From Cognatishimia sp. MH4019 (GTDB lineage Bacteria > Pseudomonadota > Alphaproteobacteria > Rhodobacterales > Rhodobacteraceae), in NCBI RefSeq assembly GCF_020177595.1, contig NZ_JAHTBL010000002.1:1-64000 (forward strand): a DNA stretch of 64,000 bases. The letters run 5' to 3'. Below the pieces are notes generated by a model, which was not told the origin of the DNA, did not search any database, and worked only from the letters and a program-made list of their open reading frames with translations. Below, piece by piece: positions 34,730-43,896 of this stretch (position 1 is the stretch's first letter; each line of letters opens with the position of its first letter). Both the position numbers and the translations under genes were made by a program.

Positions 34730-35623
34730 TTAACTTCCGATGTCTTTCGCCTCGCCCTGGTGCGTTCCGGGCAGTTCAAACTCAAAGACTGAGTGCTGGA
34801 TGCCAAATTCGGCCTCCAACATCTCTTTGAGGCGGATTTTCACGTCTTCCAGATGATCGAACCGGCGCAGCACGACGTGGGCATCAAGGGAGCTTTCATA
34901 CTCGCCCATCATCCACAGATGCATGTGGTGGACGTCGACCACCTCCGGGTCGTCCTCAAGCCGCGCCATCACATCCTGCGCCGAAACCGCGGAGGGGCTG
35001 CCCAGCATCAGCACACGGATCACGGGTTTGATGCCGATAATGGCGTGCCAGAGGATATAAGCCGAGATACCCAGCGTCACGATGGGATCGACCAGCCGCC
35101 AATCATAAAGCAGGATCAGCGTGCCCGCGACGATCACCGCGATGGAGCCGAGCGCGTCGGCCATGTTGTGCACAAAGGCCGCACGCATGTTCATGCTGTC
35201 TTTGGACAACTTGAAGATCAGCAGCGCGGTGATGGTGTCGATGACAAGGGCAACCCCGGCGACGACGACCACAATCCAGCCTTCGACGGCGACGGGATTG
35301 AAGAGGCGCTCGACCCCCTCGGCGGCAAGGTAGAAAGCGACGACGATCAGCGTGGTGTAGTTGACGAGTGCGGCCACGACCTCGGCCCTTTTATAGCCAA
35401 ATGTCATTTTCGCATCGGCGGGCTTACGGGCAATCCGGCGGGCGGCGAAGGCAATGACGAGCGACAGCGCATCGCTGAAGTTGTGGATCGCGTCGGCAAT
35501 CAGCGCGAGGGAGCCGGAAAGGACGCCCGCGATGATCTGCACGAAGGTCAGCAGAAAGTTCACCCCTACCGCCGCCGCGACGCGCTTGTCGCCGGGATCA
35601 AGTCTGGGATGGTCGTGGGCCAT
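34730..35623 (-). CDS. Cation diffusion facilitator family transporter
   Basis: A CDF-family metal/proton antiporter, 297 residues, start at 35623 (MAHDHPRLDPGDKRVAAAVG). Six membrane helices can be placed, with metal-site motifs ADAIHNFSDALSLV in helix 2 and FVHNMADALGSIAV in helix 5. A cytoplasmic C-terminal domain carries HHMHLWMMGEYESSLDAHVV. The HxxxD pattern favours zinc (ZitB/CzcD-like), but cobalt or cadmium cannot be excluded. It is encoded two bases after the YdeI-like gene. Confidence 0.93.
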   Translation of the reverse strand: MAHDHPRLDPGDKRVAAAVGVNFLLTFVQIIAGVLSGSLALIADAIHNFSDALSLVIAFAARRIARKPADAKMTFGYKRAEVVAALVNYTTLIVVAFYLAAEGVERLFNPVAVEGWIVVVVAGVALVIDTITALLIFKLSKDSMNMRAAFVHNMADALGSIAVIVAGTLILLYDWRLVDPIVTLGISAYILWHAIIGIKPVIRVLMLGSPSAVSAQDVMARLEDDPEVVDVHHMHLWMMGEYESSLDAHVVLRRFDHLEDVKIRLKEMLEAEFGIQHSVFEFELPGTHQGEAKDIGS

Positions 35624-35625
35624 GT

Positions 35626-36195
35626 TTACCGCCGGAAAATGCTGGGTCTGACACCTTGCTGGGCTGAGTTCACCACATCTGCGATGCGTTTGGAACGGGT
35701 GGCTTCGGTTTTCGCGGTCTTGATCCATTCCAGCGTGCCGCGTTTGACGGATTTCGGGTAGGCCTCCCATGTGGGGCGGAGGTCTCCGAGGGCTGCGGCC
35801 ATGTCGGGCGGGACTTCGAGGCGGTCGACGTCGTCGAGGAAGGTCCAAGTGCCGGTCTCTTGCGCGAAGGTAATCATCGCCTCGCCTGCCGGGGTCATCG
35901 CACCAGAGGCGCGGGCCTTTTCGACAAGCGCTTTGTTGAACGCCGACCAGTTGGATTTCGGGTTGCGGGGTGAGATGCGGATCATGGTGCGGATCGCATC
36001 CAGCTTGCCAACGACGCTGTCGATCCAGCCCCAGCACAGAAGCTCTTCGATGATCTCTTCGGTGGGGATGTAATGCGGGCTGGGCTGCTTGCATTTGACG
36101 AGCCAGACGGTGGTGGCTTGTGCGTGTTTCTTGGTGAGCCACGCGCGCAGGTCGACGCGGGATTTGACTTCGACTTTGGGGAAGTCTTTGGTCAT
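35626..36195 (-). CDS. YdeI/OmpD-associated family protein
   Basis: A 189-residue cytoplasmic protein of the YdeI family. It has the domain WLTKKHAQATTVWLVKCKQPSPHYIPTEEIIEELLCWGWIDS and a C-terminal YdhG-like segment (YPKSVKRGTLEWIKTAKTEATRSKRI). The role is poorly known; some relatives are linked to peptide tolerance. The start at 36195 overlaps the stop of the pseudouridine synthase gene by one base (TGATG), so expression is coupled. Confidence 0.85.
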   Translation of the reverse strand: MTKDFPKVEVKSRVDLRAWLTKKHAQATTVWLVKCKQPSPHYIPTEEIIEELLCWGWIDSVVGKLDAIRTMIRISPRNPKSNWSAFNKALVEKARASGAMTPAGEAMITFAQETGTWTFLDDVDRLEVPPDMAAALGDLRPTWEAYPKSVKRGTLEWIKTAKTEATRSKRIADVVNSAQQGVRPSIFRR

Positions 36196-36728
36196 CAGAG
36201 CTGCACTTCGCGCCATTCCCCCGGCGCAAGGCCTTCGACCGACCATGGCCCGATCTGCCAGCGCACAAGCCTGAGGCATGGCAAGCCGACAGCGGCGGTC
36301 ATGCGGCGGACCTGACGGTTTTTGCCTTCGGAGATGGTCAGGCGGAGCCACGCATCGGGCACCGTTTTGCGCACGCGAACGGGCGGGTCGCGGGGCCAGA
36401 GGTTGGGGTCGGCAATTGCAACGGCTTTCGCGGGGCGGGTCTTGCCGTCTTTCAGGGTGACACCGCGGCGGAGCTGTTCGAGGGCGTCCTCGGTGGGGGT
36501 GCCTTCGACTTGGGCCAGATAGGTTTTCTGCGTCTTAAACTTCGGGGACGAAATCTGCGCTTGTAGCTTACCATCATCGGTCAGCAGCAACAGCCCTTCG
36601 CTATCGCGGTCGAGCCGTCCGGCGGCGTAGACATTGGGGACGTCGATCCAGTTCTTGAGGCCCCGCCATTTGCCCTCGTCGGTGAACTGGGAGAGCACGT
36701 TCATGGGTTTGTTGAAGGCGATGAGCAT
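36195..36728 (-). CDS. rluE: Pseudouridine synthase, RluE/RsuA family
   Basis: A 177-residue RNA pseudouridine synthase. The catalytic aspartate is in [19 protein letters not shown]. The C-terminal motif [27 protein letters not shown] is typical of the RsuA/RluE/RluB group. The absence of an N-terminal S4 domain and the short length match RluE, which modifies U2457 of 23S rRNA. The exact site is inferred from this resemblance. It begins a run of three closely packed minus-strand genes. Confidence 0.88.
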   Translation of the reverse strand: MLIAFNKPMNVLSQFTDEGKWRGLKNWIDVPNVYAAGRLDRDSEGLLLLTDDGKLQAQISSPKFKTQKTYLAQVEGTPTEDALEQLRRGVTLKDGKTRPAKAVAIADPNLWPRDPPVRVRKTVPDAWLRLTISEGKNRQVRRMTAAVGLPCLRLVRWQIGPWSVEGLAPGEWREVQL

Positions 36729-36731
36729 GGG

Positions 36732-37187
36732 TCAATATCTTAAAGAAATCAAACCCAAAACGAAGCCGATTAAACCCACCACTAAAGAAATTACCGCAAT
36801 CTGCGAACCAGTTCGGATAAAGGGATCAGGGACACTTACAAACCACTTAACCCTTCCCACTAGGGTAGCGGGCTTGATCTCAAAATCGCCAGTGAATGGC
36901 GCTCTACCTTGCGGTGCGCCAAGCGCTTTACGTTGGTCAAGATCTAAACGCATAACACTTTGTTCGTTCGGTCTATCGTTCCCGATAACAGAGCAAAACA
37001 CAAAGTGACCGTTTGTTGTGTTTGTTATTTTTACAATGCTTCTTCGGCTGATCTCTTTGCGTTTTGATTTATGAAGTTCAACGACACCTAAACCAACATT
37101 TGACGATTGTGCTCTATCTAGGGTCATGGAAAAGACCAGTGACTTCTCCAATACCAAACCTCCTATTTCTAATGGCGAGTGAACCAT
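36732..37187 (-). CDS. Low-GC hypothetical protein with a C-terminal membrane anchor
   Basis: A 151-residue protein with no recognised family. The start at 37187 (MVHSPLEIGGLVLEKSLVF) lies eight bases past the polA stop. It is soluble up to about residue 125 and ends in one hydrophobic helix (AVISLVVGLIGFVLGLISL), giving a tail-anchored topology. Base composition is clearly more AT-rich than the genes on either side. This suggests a recently acquired gene between polA and rluE. A real gene seems likely but is not certain. Confidence 0.55.
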   Translation of the reverse strand: MVHSPLEIGGLVLEKSLVFSMTLDRAQSSNVGLGVVELHKSKRKEISRRSIVKITNTTNGHFVFCSVIGNDRPNEQSVMRLDLDQRKALGAPQGRAPFTGDFEIKPATLVGRVKWFVSVPDPFIRTGSQIAVISLVVGLIGFVLGLISLRY

Positions 37188-37195
37188 CTTCGTTG

Positions 37196-40000
37196 TCAGT
37201 GCGCCTCGGCCCAATTAGCCCCCTGCCCTGCATCCACAATCAGCGGCACGTCGAGTTTGACGACGGGCATGGAGGCGCCTTCCATCACCTCTCGGGCCGT
37301 GCCGATCAGGTCGTCGATGGCGCTGTCTTCGACCTCGAATACCAGTTCGTCGTGGACCTGTAGCAGCATCTTGGCGGGCAGCGCCTCAATCGCGGCGGGC
37401 ATGCGGATCATGGCGCGGCGGATGACGTCGGCGGCGGTGCCTTGGATCGGCGCGTTGATGGCGGCGCGTTTGGCGAAACCGGCGGTGGGACCCTTGGCGT
37501 TGATCTCGGGCGTGTGGATTTTGCGACCGAAGAGGGTTTGGACGTAGCCGTGCTCTTTGGCGAATTTCGTCGTGTCGTCCATGTAGGCGCGGATGCCGGG
37601 GAAGCGTTCGAAATAGGTGTCGATGAAGGCCTGCGCCTCCGCCCGGGGGATGCGCAGGTTGCGGGCAAGGCCGAAGCCCGAGATGCCGTAGATCACACCG
37701 AAGTTGATCGCCTTGGCTTGGCGGCGGACCTCGGGGGTCATCTCCTCCAAAGGCACGTCGAACATCTCGGAGGCGGTCATGGCGTGGATGTCGATACCAT
37801 CGGAAAACGCTTGTTTCAGCGCGGGGATGTCGGCGATATGGGCGAGGATGCGCAATTCGATCTGGCTATAGTCCAGCGCGACCAGCGTCTTGCCTTCGTC
37901 GGCCACGAATGCCTCACGGATGCGGCGGCCTTCCTCGGTCCGGATCGGGATATTTTGCAGGTTCGGATCGGTCGAGGCGAGGCGTCCGGTGTTCGCGCCC
38001 GCGATGGAATAGGAGGTGTGCACGCGGCCCGTGTCGGCGTTGATGTGGTCTTGCAGCGCGTCCGTGTAGGTCGATTTCAGCTTCGACATTTGCCGCCAAT
38101 CGAGGACGCGGGCGGGCAGTTCATGCTCCGTCGCGAGGTCTTCGAGGATATCGGCACCGGTGGAGTATTTGCCCGTTTTGCCTTTCTTGCCGCCTTCCAA
38201 ACCCATCTTATCAAAGAGGATTTCACCCAGCTGCGCAGGCGAGCCGACGTTGAAGGATTGGCCCGCAAGCTCATGGATTTCAGCCTCAAGCCCAGCCATT
38301 TTCTGGGCAAAGGCGTTGGACATGCGGCTGAGCGTGTCGCGGTCGACCTTGATGCCGGTACGCTCCATCTGCGCCAGCACGGGGACCATGGGGCGTTCCA
38401 GCGTCTCGTAGACGACAGTGACCTGTTTCTGGTGCAGCTGCGGCTTGAAACTTTGCCAGAGGCGCAGGGTGATGTCAGCGTCCTCAGCCGCATAAGGAAC
38501 CGCTTCGTCGATCTTGACTTTGTCAAAGGTGATCGCGGATTTGCCGGTGCCCAGAAGGGGCTTGATCGGGATGGGGGAGTGGCTGAGATACCGCTCGGAC
38601 AGGCTGTCCATCGAATGGTTATGCAGCCCCGCATTCAGCGCATAGGACATGAGCATCGTATCGTCGATGGGGGCAACAGTGATGCCTTCGTTGGCGAAAA
38701 TCTTGGCGTCGTATTTCATGTTCTGGCCGATCTTAAGGACGCTTTCGTCCTCCAGCATCGGTTTGAGCATTTCGAGCGCTTCGCGCAGGCCCATTTGGCC
38801 CTCGGCCAAGGCATCAGAGCCAAACAGATCGTCGGCGCTGCCATCTTTGTGTTGGAGCGGGATATAGCAGGCCTCTCCGGCCTCGACGCAAAGAGAGACG
38901 CCAACCAGATCAGCGCGCATCTCATTGAGGCTAGTGGTTTCGGTATCGACAGCCACATAGCCGCGTTCATAGATGCGGTCGAGCCAAGCCTGAAGCGCGG
39001 CTGCATCGCGCACACATTCGTATTTGCTGGCATCAAACGGCACATCCGCAGGACCGGGCGCATCGCCGGGATTGGCGCCTGCGGGGTCGGTGTCGGCTAT
39101 GACAGGAGGCTCAACATCCAGCGCGTCGGAGATGCGTTTGGTGAGGGTGCGGAACTCCATCTCGGCGAGGAAACCCAGCAGGGTATCGGGCTCGGGGTCA
39201 CGGACTTCAAGATCATCCAGCGTGAAGGGCAGATCCATTTTGTCGTCCAGCGTGACAAGCTGTTTGGACAGGCGGATCTGATCGGCGTGATCGATCAGGG
39301 TCTGGCGGCGCTTGGGCTGCTTGATTTCCTCGGCACGCTCTAGCAGCGTTTCCAGATCGCCAAATTCGTTGATGAGCAAAGCGGCGGTCTTGATGCCGAT
39401 GCCCGGCGCACCGGGGACGTTATCGACGCTATCGCCCGCCAGCGCTTGCACATCGACCACACGGTCGGGACCGACGCCAAACTTTTCCTCGACCCCTTCC
39501 GTGTCGATGCGCTTGTTTTTCATCGCATCCAGCATTTCAACTCCGCCGCCGACAAGCTGCATCAGGTCTTTATCAGAACTGATGATCGTGCAGCGGCCGC
39601 CAGCCTCGCGGGCCTGAACAGCGAGGGTGGCGATGATGTCGTCGGCCTCAAACCCCTCCATTTCCTTGCAGGCGATGTTGAAGGCTTCGGTCGCGCTGCG
39701 GGTCAGCGGGATTTGCGGGCGCAGATCCTCGGGCATCGCGTCGCGATTGGCCTTGTATTGATCGTAAAGGTCGTTGCGGAAGGTGTGGCTGCCCTTGTCG
39801 AAAATCACGGCAACATGGGTGGGCGCGTCGGGGCCGGAATTGCCGTCGATATAACGCTGCAACATATTGCAAAAGCCGCTGACCGCGCCGATAGGCAGGC
39901 CATCGGACTTGCGCGTCAAAGGGGGCAGCGCATGGTAGGCGCGGAAAATGAAGGCCGATCCGTCGATCAGATGAAGATGACACCCTTTGCCGAAAGTCAT
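37196..40000 (-). CDS. polA: DNA polymerase I
   Basis: PolA removes RNA primers and fills gaps in replication and repair. The 934 residues contain all three domains. The 5'-3' exonuclease spans about 1-290 (LIDGSAFIFRAYHAL, SSDKDLMQLVG). The 3'-5' proofreading domain spans about 325-510 with D352 and E354 in VDTETTSL. The polymerase domain has LDYSQIELRILAHIAD, RRQAKAINFGVIYGISGFGLARNL and LLQVHDELVFEV. Proofreading residues appear intact. It is preceded by a convergent or independent zinc-finger gene and followed by an unusual AT-rich gene. Confidence 0.98.
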   Translation of the reverse strand: MTFGKGCHLHLIDGSAFIFRAYHALPPLTRKSDGLPIGAVSGFCNMLQRYIDGNSGPDAPTHVAVIFDKGSHTFRNDLYDQYKANRDAMPEDLRPQIPLTRSATEAFNIACKEMEGFEADDIIATLAVQAREAGGRCTIISSDKDLMQLVGGGVEMLDAMKNKRIDTEGVEEKFGVGPDRVVDVQALAGDSVDNVPGAPGIGIKTAALLINEFGDLETLLERAEEIKQPKRRQTLIDHADQIRLSKQLVTLDDKMDLPFTLDDLEVRDPEPDTLLGFLAEMEFRTLTKRISDALDVEPPVIADTDPAGANPGDAPGPADVPFDASKYECVRDAAALQAWLDRIYERGYVAVDTETTSLNEMRADLVGVSLCVEAGEACYIPLQHKDGSADDLFGSDALAEGQMGLREALEMLKPMLEDESVLKIGQNMKYDAKIFANEGITVAPIDDTMLMSYALNAGLHNHSMDSLSERYLSHSPIPIKPLLGTGKSAITFDKVKIDEAVPYAAEDADITLRLWQSFKPQLHQKQVTVVYETLERPMVPVLAQMERTGIKVDRDTLSRMSNAFAQKMAGLEAEIHELAGQSFNVGSPAQLGEILFDKMGLEGGKKGKTGKYSTGADILEDLATEHELPARVLDWRQMSKLKSTYTDALQDHINADTGRVHTSYSIAGANTGRLASTDPNLQNIPIRTEEGRRIREAFVADEGKTLVALDYSQIELRILAHIADIPALKQAFSDGIDIHAMTASEMFDVPLEEMTPEVRRQAKAINFGVIYGISGFGLARNLRIPRAEAQAFIDTYFERFPGIRAYMDDTTKFAKEHGYVQTLFGRKIHTPEINAKGPTAGFAKRAAINAPIQGTAADVIRRAMIRMPAAIEALPAKMLLQVHDELVFEVEDSAIDDLIGTAREVMEGASMPVVKLDVPLIVDAGQGANWAEAH

Positions 40001-40055
40001 GAAACGCGCCCCCTGTTTGGTCGTCTCAAGACCTAGCGAAGGGGGCGGGGTAAGA

Positions 40056-40259
40056 CTAGTCGCTGAGGCCGAATTTCTTGAAAACGGCGTCTTTGAAATC
40101 CTCGTGGACGATCAGCTTGTCGCAATAGGGGCAGATGACATACCCCTCGTCCCGGTCTACCGAGAGCCAGACGCGCGGGTGACCCAACGCGCCTTCCCCG
40201 CCATCACAGGACACGCGCCACTGGTCGGTGATCTGAACTTCGCGCGGGGATGTCGGCAT
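40056..40259 (-). CDS. CHCC-type zinc-finger protein (NDUFS6-like)
   Basis: A 67-residue protein with one zf-CHCC domain: C in RVSCDGGEGALGHPRVWL, the following H, and CPYC near residue 45. This fold is shared with mitochondrial complex I subunit NDUFS6, found in alphaproteobacteria. The start at 40259 (MPTSPREVQITDQW) trims an unsupported 27-codon extension. It ends 56 bases before the polA start on the same strand. Confidence 0.88.
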   Translation of the reverse strand: MPTSPREVQITDQWRVSCDGGEGALGHPRVWLSVDRDEGYVICPYCDKLIVHEDFKDAVFKKFGLSD

Positions 40260-40357
40260 TCTCTGGCTCCACGGGTTGTCGTTGGCTGGACAGGCTTCTA
40301 GGTTGTGCTTCGAGATACGGCAATCCCCCCTCCCCGGCAAGATGAGAGACGACCCCC

Positions 40358-41290
40358 ATGCGTGACGCAGCCATCGAGATTACAGGTCTGAAAAAGACCT
40401 ATGCCGCGCAGAAAGGGCAAGAGGCCAAGGAAGCGCTGAAGGGCATTGATTTGCGCATTCCCGCTGGGTCGATTTTCGGGCTGTTGGGGCCGAATGGGGC
40501 GGGAAAATCGACGCTAATCAATATTCTTGCGGGGCTGGTGATTAAATCGGCGGGTCAGGTCAAGATTTGGGGCTTCGATCAGGATGTGAACCCCCGGCAA
40601 TCGCGCGCCTCCATAGGCGTGATGCCGCAGGAGTTGCACCTTGATCCGTTCTTCTCGCCCCGCGGCGCGTTGGAGGTGCAGGCGGGGCTTTATGGGGTGC
40701 CGAAAGGACAGCGTCGAACGGACGAGATTTTGGAGACGATTGGCCTGACAGACAAAGCGGATGCCTATGCGCGGTCTTTGTCAGGTGGCATGCGGCGGCG
40801 GCTGTTGCTGGGCAAGGCGATGGTCCACATGCCGCATATTCTGGTATTGGATGAGCCGACGGCAGGCGTCGATATCGAGCTGCGCAATATGCTGTGGGCC
40901 AATGTGCGGAAGATGAACAAGGCGGGGATGACGATCATCCTGACGACGCACTATCTGGAAGAAGCCGAAGAGATGTGCGACGAGATCGCGATCATCAACC
41001 ACGGTGAAAAGATCGCGCAGGACAGCACGGAGAACCTGCTGGGGCGGCTGGATGCCAAGACGATGGTGATCGAGCCAGAGAGTGCGGCTCCGGCCCAGAT
41101 CGCACTGCCTGAGGGGGTCGACCTGACCCGTCGCCCAAACGGAGCCTTGGCGTTCACCTATGACCGGGGGACAACAACCGCAGAAGCGATTTTGGCGACA
41201 GCGCATACCGCCGGGATCACGATCAAGGATGTGAAGACCGAGGACCCTGATCTTGAGGATGTTTTCTTGGCGCTCACATCACGCGTGTGA
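40358..41290 (+). CDS. ABC-2 type transporter ATP-binding protein
   Basis: A 310-residue ABC ATPase. Walker A is GLLGPNGAGKST, the signature is SLSGGMRRRLLLGKAM, Walker B is ILVLDEPTAGVD, and the H-loop is TTHYLEEAEEM. A C-terminal DUF4162-like extension (about 230-310) places it with exporters of drugs, polysaccharides or sodium (NatA/CcmA-like). No ABC-2 permease gene lies next to it on either side, so its partner must be elsewhere. Confidence 0.93.
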   Translation: MRDAAIEITGLKKTYAAQKGQEAKEALKGIDLRIPAGSIFGLLGPNGAGKSTLINILAGLVIKSAGQVKIWGFDQDVNPRQSRASIGVMPQELHLDPFFSPRGALEVQAGLYGVPKGQRRTDEILETIGLTDKADAYARSLSGGMRRRLLLGKAMVHMPHILVLDEPTAGVDIELRNMLWANVRKMNKAGMTIILTTHYLEEAEEMCDEIAIINHGEKIAQDSTENLLGRLDAKTMVIEPESAAPAQIALPEGVDLTRRPNGALAFTYDRGTTTAEAILATAHTAGITIKDVKTEDPDLEDVFLALTSRV

Positions 41291-41301
41291 CGCCTCCGGC
41301 G

Positions 41302-41322
41302 GGGATATTTGGATAAAGCGAA
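41302..41322 (-). repeat. Copy of a dispersed intergenic motif
   Basis: The plus strand reads GGGATATTTGGATAAAGCGA just after the ABC ATPase stop. It follows a short GCC-TCC-GGC hairpin. It matches, with a one-base shift, the copies at 15879, 41729, 44740 and 44910. Confidence 0.4.
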
Positions 41323-41366
41323 AGCAAGAGGCGCGCGTCAAGGTTAATGGCATGCATGGTGCGGGT

Positions 41367-41627
41367 TCAGAAAACGCGGACGAAAGCTGTGATGAACCTG
41401 GCAAAGATTTGGGGCCCCTCCCCGTTCAGTTGGGCCACATCCTGAAAGTGCATGCCGATCGCAATGAACCCGATCAGCACGAAGGCTATCAGGTTTCTGG
41501 TCCAGTTATTCTTAATAAACCAGCCCTCGTCCGGACCAAACCACCGCTCTCTCGCTGCGCCTAGCGGCAAAAGCAGGAGAGCGCCCACGATCACATAATC
41601 TGCCCAAAACAAAACGGGTTCTCCCAT
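41367..41627 (-). CDS. Small two-helix membrane protein
   Basis: An 86-residue protein, function unknown. Two membrane segments (VIVGALLLLPLGAA at about 12-26 and NLIAFVLIGFIAIGMHFQ at about 45-62) flank an amphipathic charged loop (RERWFGPDEGWFIKNNW). No strong ribosome binding site is visible. It stands alone between the ABC ATPase and HIT genes. Confidence 0.55.
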   Translation of the reverse strand: MGEPVLFWADYVIVGALLLLPLGAARERWFGPDEGWFIKNNWTRNLIAFVLIGFIAIGMHFQDVAQLNGEGPQIFARFITAFVRVF

Positions 41628-41728
41628 TTATTTCGAGACTTGGTTAGTCGCCGAATGTGACCATTGCAGGGCGCAGTCTGGCTAGATGTGGCCTATTTGA
41701 AATCCGGCGAACTCGCGTGCCTTGCCCC

Positions 41729-41749
41729 TTCATCTTGGAAGAAAAACCT
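41729..41749 (+). repeat. Copy of a dispersed intergenic motif
   Basis: TTCATCTTGGAAGAAAAACC, followed by TTGGGGAGAGG, lies 37 bases beyond the HIT gene stop. It shares its start and end with the copy at 44910-44930, which is also followed by a G-run. Confidence 0.4.
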
Positions 41750-41785
41750 TGGGGAGAGGCCGCGCAGCTGTCGGGGGCGAAGCCG

Positions 41786-42169
41786 CTATTTTGCAGGTTG
41801 CAGCATGCGCCCCAGATTGCGCCCCGCGACTATATGAACATGCAAATGCGGGACTTCCTGAATGGCGTCTTCGCCCGCATTCGACAGCAAGCGATACCCC
41901 GCGCCGCCCTCACCGGGTTGCACGCCCATCTCTTTGCAGATGGTGCCAATCGTGCGGGTGTAGTCCACAATCTCGGCCTCGGAGGCTTCAAGCGCGAAAT
42001 GATCATAGCAGACATAAGGGCCTTTTGGGATCACAAGGATATGCTCGGGCGCTTGGGGGTAGATGTCGCGGAAGGCCAGCGCGTGCTCGGTCTCCATCAC
42101 GGTGTCATTCGGGATCTCTCCGCGCAGGATTTTGGCAAAAATATTCTCGGGGTCATAAGCGTAGGGCAT
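41786..42169 (-). CDS. HIT-family protein
   Basis: A 127-residue histidine-triad nucleotide hydrolase or transferase. The active-site triad is HLHVHIVAG near residue 110, and the N-terminal IFAKILRGEIPNDTV is typical of Hint-type HIT proteins, which cleave nucleoside phosphoramidates. The start at 42169 (MPYAYDPENIF) is six bases after GAGG. It ends a two-gene minus-strand run with the GT14 gene eight bases upstream. Confidence 0.93.
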   Translation of the reverse strand: MPYAYDPENIFAKILRGEIPNDTVMETEHALAFRDIYPQAPEHILVIPKGPYVCYDHFALEASEAEIVDYTRTIGTICKEMGVQPGEGGAGYRLLSNAGEDAIQEVPHLHVHIVAGRNLGRMLQPAK

Positions 42170-42177
42170 CAGCAACC

Positions 42178-43755
42178 TCAGTCAGCGAAAAGATAATCGG
42201 TGTTGGCAATCTCGCGCGCGGTCTCGGCAGGGACGGACAGGAACTCTGCGAGCGCGGGGGTGTTTTGTTCGGGCGAGGCGCGTTCATGGATGCAGGTATG
42301 GTTTGGCAGGTTGGCGTCGCGAATGCGGTCACTTTCAAAGACAACATCATAACGGATTGTGGGCAGCAAACGATCCAGCGTTTCTTTCGGGGTGCGTTCG
42401 CCTGCAAGGCCCACTCGCATGGCGTGACCGATCAGGTAATCCTCGGTGAAGTTGCAGTCGATCTCTAGCAGGCGGGTCTTTGACCGGTCGGCGTAGAAAT
42501 CCTGAATGAGGTCGATGGCGCTGGGATCAAGACAGATGATCAGACGGTTGGTCTCGTAGTAGTCAAAGAGCATCCGCATCAGCGCGCGGCGGTGACGGGT
42601 GCGTTTGCCAAGCGTCGACTGGATGCCGCCCAGATCGGGCAGCGGCGTGTCTTCCTCATTGAACAGATAGTCAATGGCCGGGATGTTGGTGGTCTGCTTG
42701 ATCCGGCCCAGCAAGCGCTTGGCCACATGCCATTTCTTGCAGGCCACGATCATCAACTCCCGCTCGCGGCCCAGCGAGGCCTCCGTTTCCCAGAAGCGGG
42801 TGGCGAAACGGCGACCGATCCGGCCCCGGCCCGTGAGGAACTTGAAAAGGCCCGCACCTTCGTTGGAGATGTCAAATTCGGCTTGTTTGGCGGCGTAAAG
42901 CTCCCCCAGACGGCGTTTGAGTTCATGCGCTTCGGGGCTGATCTTGCGGGCGAAAAGGAAGTCCTGACTGAGCAGCAAATCGTAGTGATCATTATAGAAC
43001 GTCACCGGCATCCCGTAGTCAGAGAACATCAGGAATGTCAGCGTGCGCGATTTGATCTCATGCTCTGGCACAAGATGGCGAACCAGCGTCTGAAAAAAGG
43101 TCTCATCCGGAATCCAGGTGGTGCGAAAGAACTTCATCACGTCCTTGCGCGTGCGGGTGAAATCGAGGATCCACTCAATCGTGCGACGGCGCAGGCACCA
43201 CCACTGGCTGCCGATCATCACCTGAATATCGGCCGGGATTTCGCGGGTCAGATTGAAGCGACGCTGCGCATTGAACGCGGCATAAAAACGGCGCTTTTGC
43301 GTGCGTTCGTTGAAGAAATGACGGTAGATCAACCGCTCTTCCTTCATCCCGGTCTTGATCCAGTCGCTTTCAAAATAGTCGAAGCTCTCGATATAATCGA
43401 CATCATTGCTGTCGAGGAACTCATGGGCGTATTCGGCGGATTTGATCGCCATGCAATCGCCCGACAACATGTAGAAATGCGTGGCGCGCGGAAAGGCTTC
43501 CTCCGCCGCCTCAACGGCATGGAGTGTGGCTTGCACCAGCGACCACTCCCCCCAACCGCATTTGATACGCTTCTTTGCGAAGGCGACGTTGGGATTGTCG
43601 TCGAGGGCAGCGCGGATCATCTTGTAATGCGCAGGCTTGGCGCGCGCATCAAAGTGGATCGCCATATAGTCGCCCACAGCTGTCAGCCGCTCGGCCTGTT
43701 TGATAATGGCCTCAGGGTCTTTGTGGCACAGCAAGATGAAGGCGATTTTTGCCAT
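42178..43755 (-). CDS. Core-2/I-branching (GT14) type glycosyltransferase with DUF5928-like C-terminal region
   Basis: A 525-residue protein. The N-terminal 270 residues match the beta-1,6-N-acetylglucosaminyltransferase family GT14 (IAFILLCHKDPEAIIKQAERL; KCGWGEWSLVQATLHAVEAAEEAF; HFYMLSGDCMAIK; IGSQWWCLRRRTIEWIL; PDETFFQTLVRH). The C-terminal half (about 300-525) is a roseobacter-type extension (DUF5928) of unknown function. The sugar acceptor is unknown; surface polysaccharide or glycan branching is likely. It is divergent from a sulfotransferase gene. Confidence 0.85.
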   Translation of the reverse strand: MAKIAFILLCHKDPEAIIKQAERLTAVGDYMAIHFDARAKPAHYKMIRAALDDNPNVAFAKKRIKCGWGEWSLVQATLHAVEAAEEAFPRATHFYMLSGDCMAIKSAEYAHEFLDSNDVDYIESFDYFESDWIKTGMKEERLIYRHFFNERTQKRRFYAAFNAQRRFNLTREIPADIQVMIGSQWWCLRRRTIEWILDFTRTRKDVMKFFRTTWIPDETFFQTLVRHLVPEHEIKSRTLTFLMFSDYGMPVTFYNDHYDLLLSQDFLFARKISPEAHELKRRLGELYAAKQAEFDISNEGAGLFKFLTGRGRIGRRFATRFWETEASLGRERELMIVACKKWHVAKRLLGRIKQTTNIPAIDYLFNEEDTPLPDLGGIQSTLGKRTRHRRALMRMLFDYYETNRLIICLDPSAIDLIQDFYADRSKTRLLEIDCNFTEDYLIGHAMRVGLAGERTPKETLDRLLPTIRYDVVFESDRIRDANLPNHTCIHERASPEQNTPALAEFLSVPAETAREIANTDYLFAD

Positions 43756-43896
43756 TTACGAGACCAAACCCTTTAAAATCGTTGATTGTTTACACCAGAT
43801 AACGTGAACAGACATTGAATAAACAGAGTTTGTTTGCTTTTTTGTGCGCAAGTGGCCGCGTGATATTTTAAAAAGGCTGCGATTTGGAGGCAGATT

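Noticed and set aside
37442-39343. Very long plus-strand open frame opposite polA
   Set aside because: It is fully antisense to a clear DNA polymerase I gene and has no family motif; such shadows are common in GC-rich DNA.
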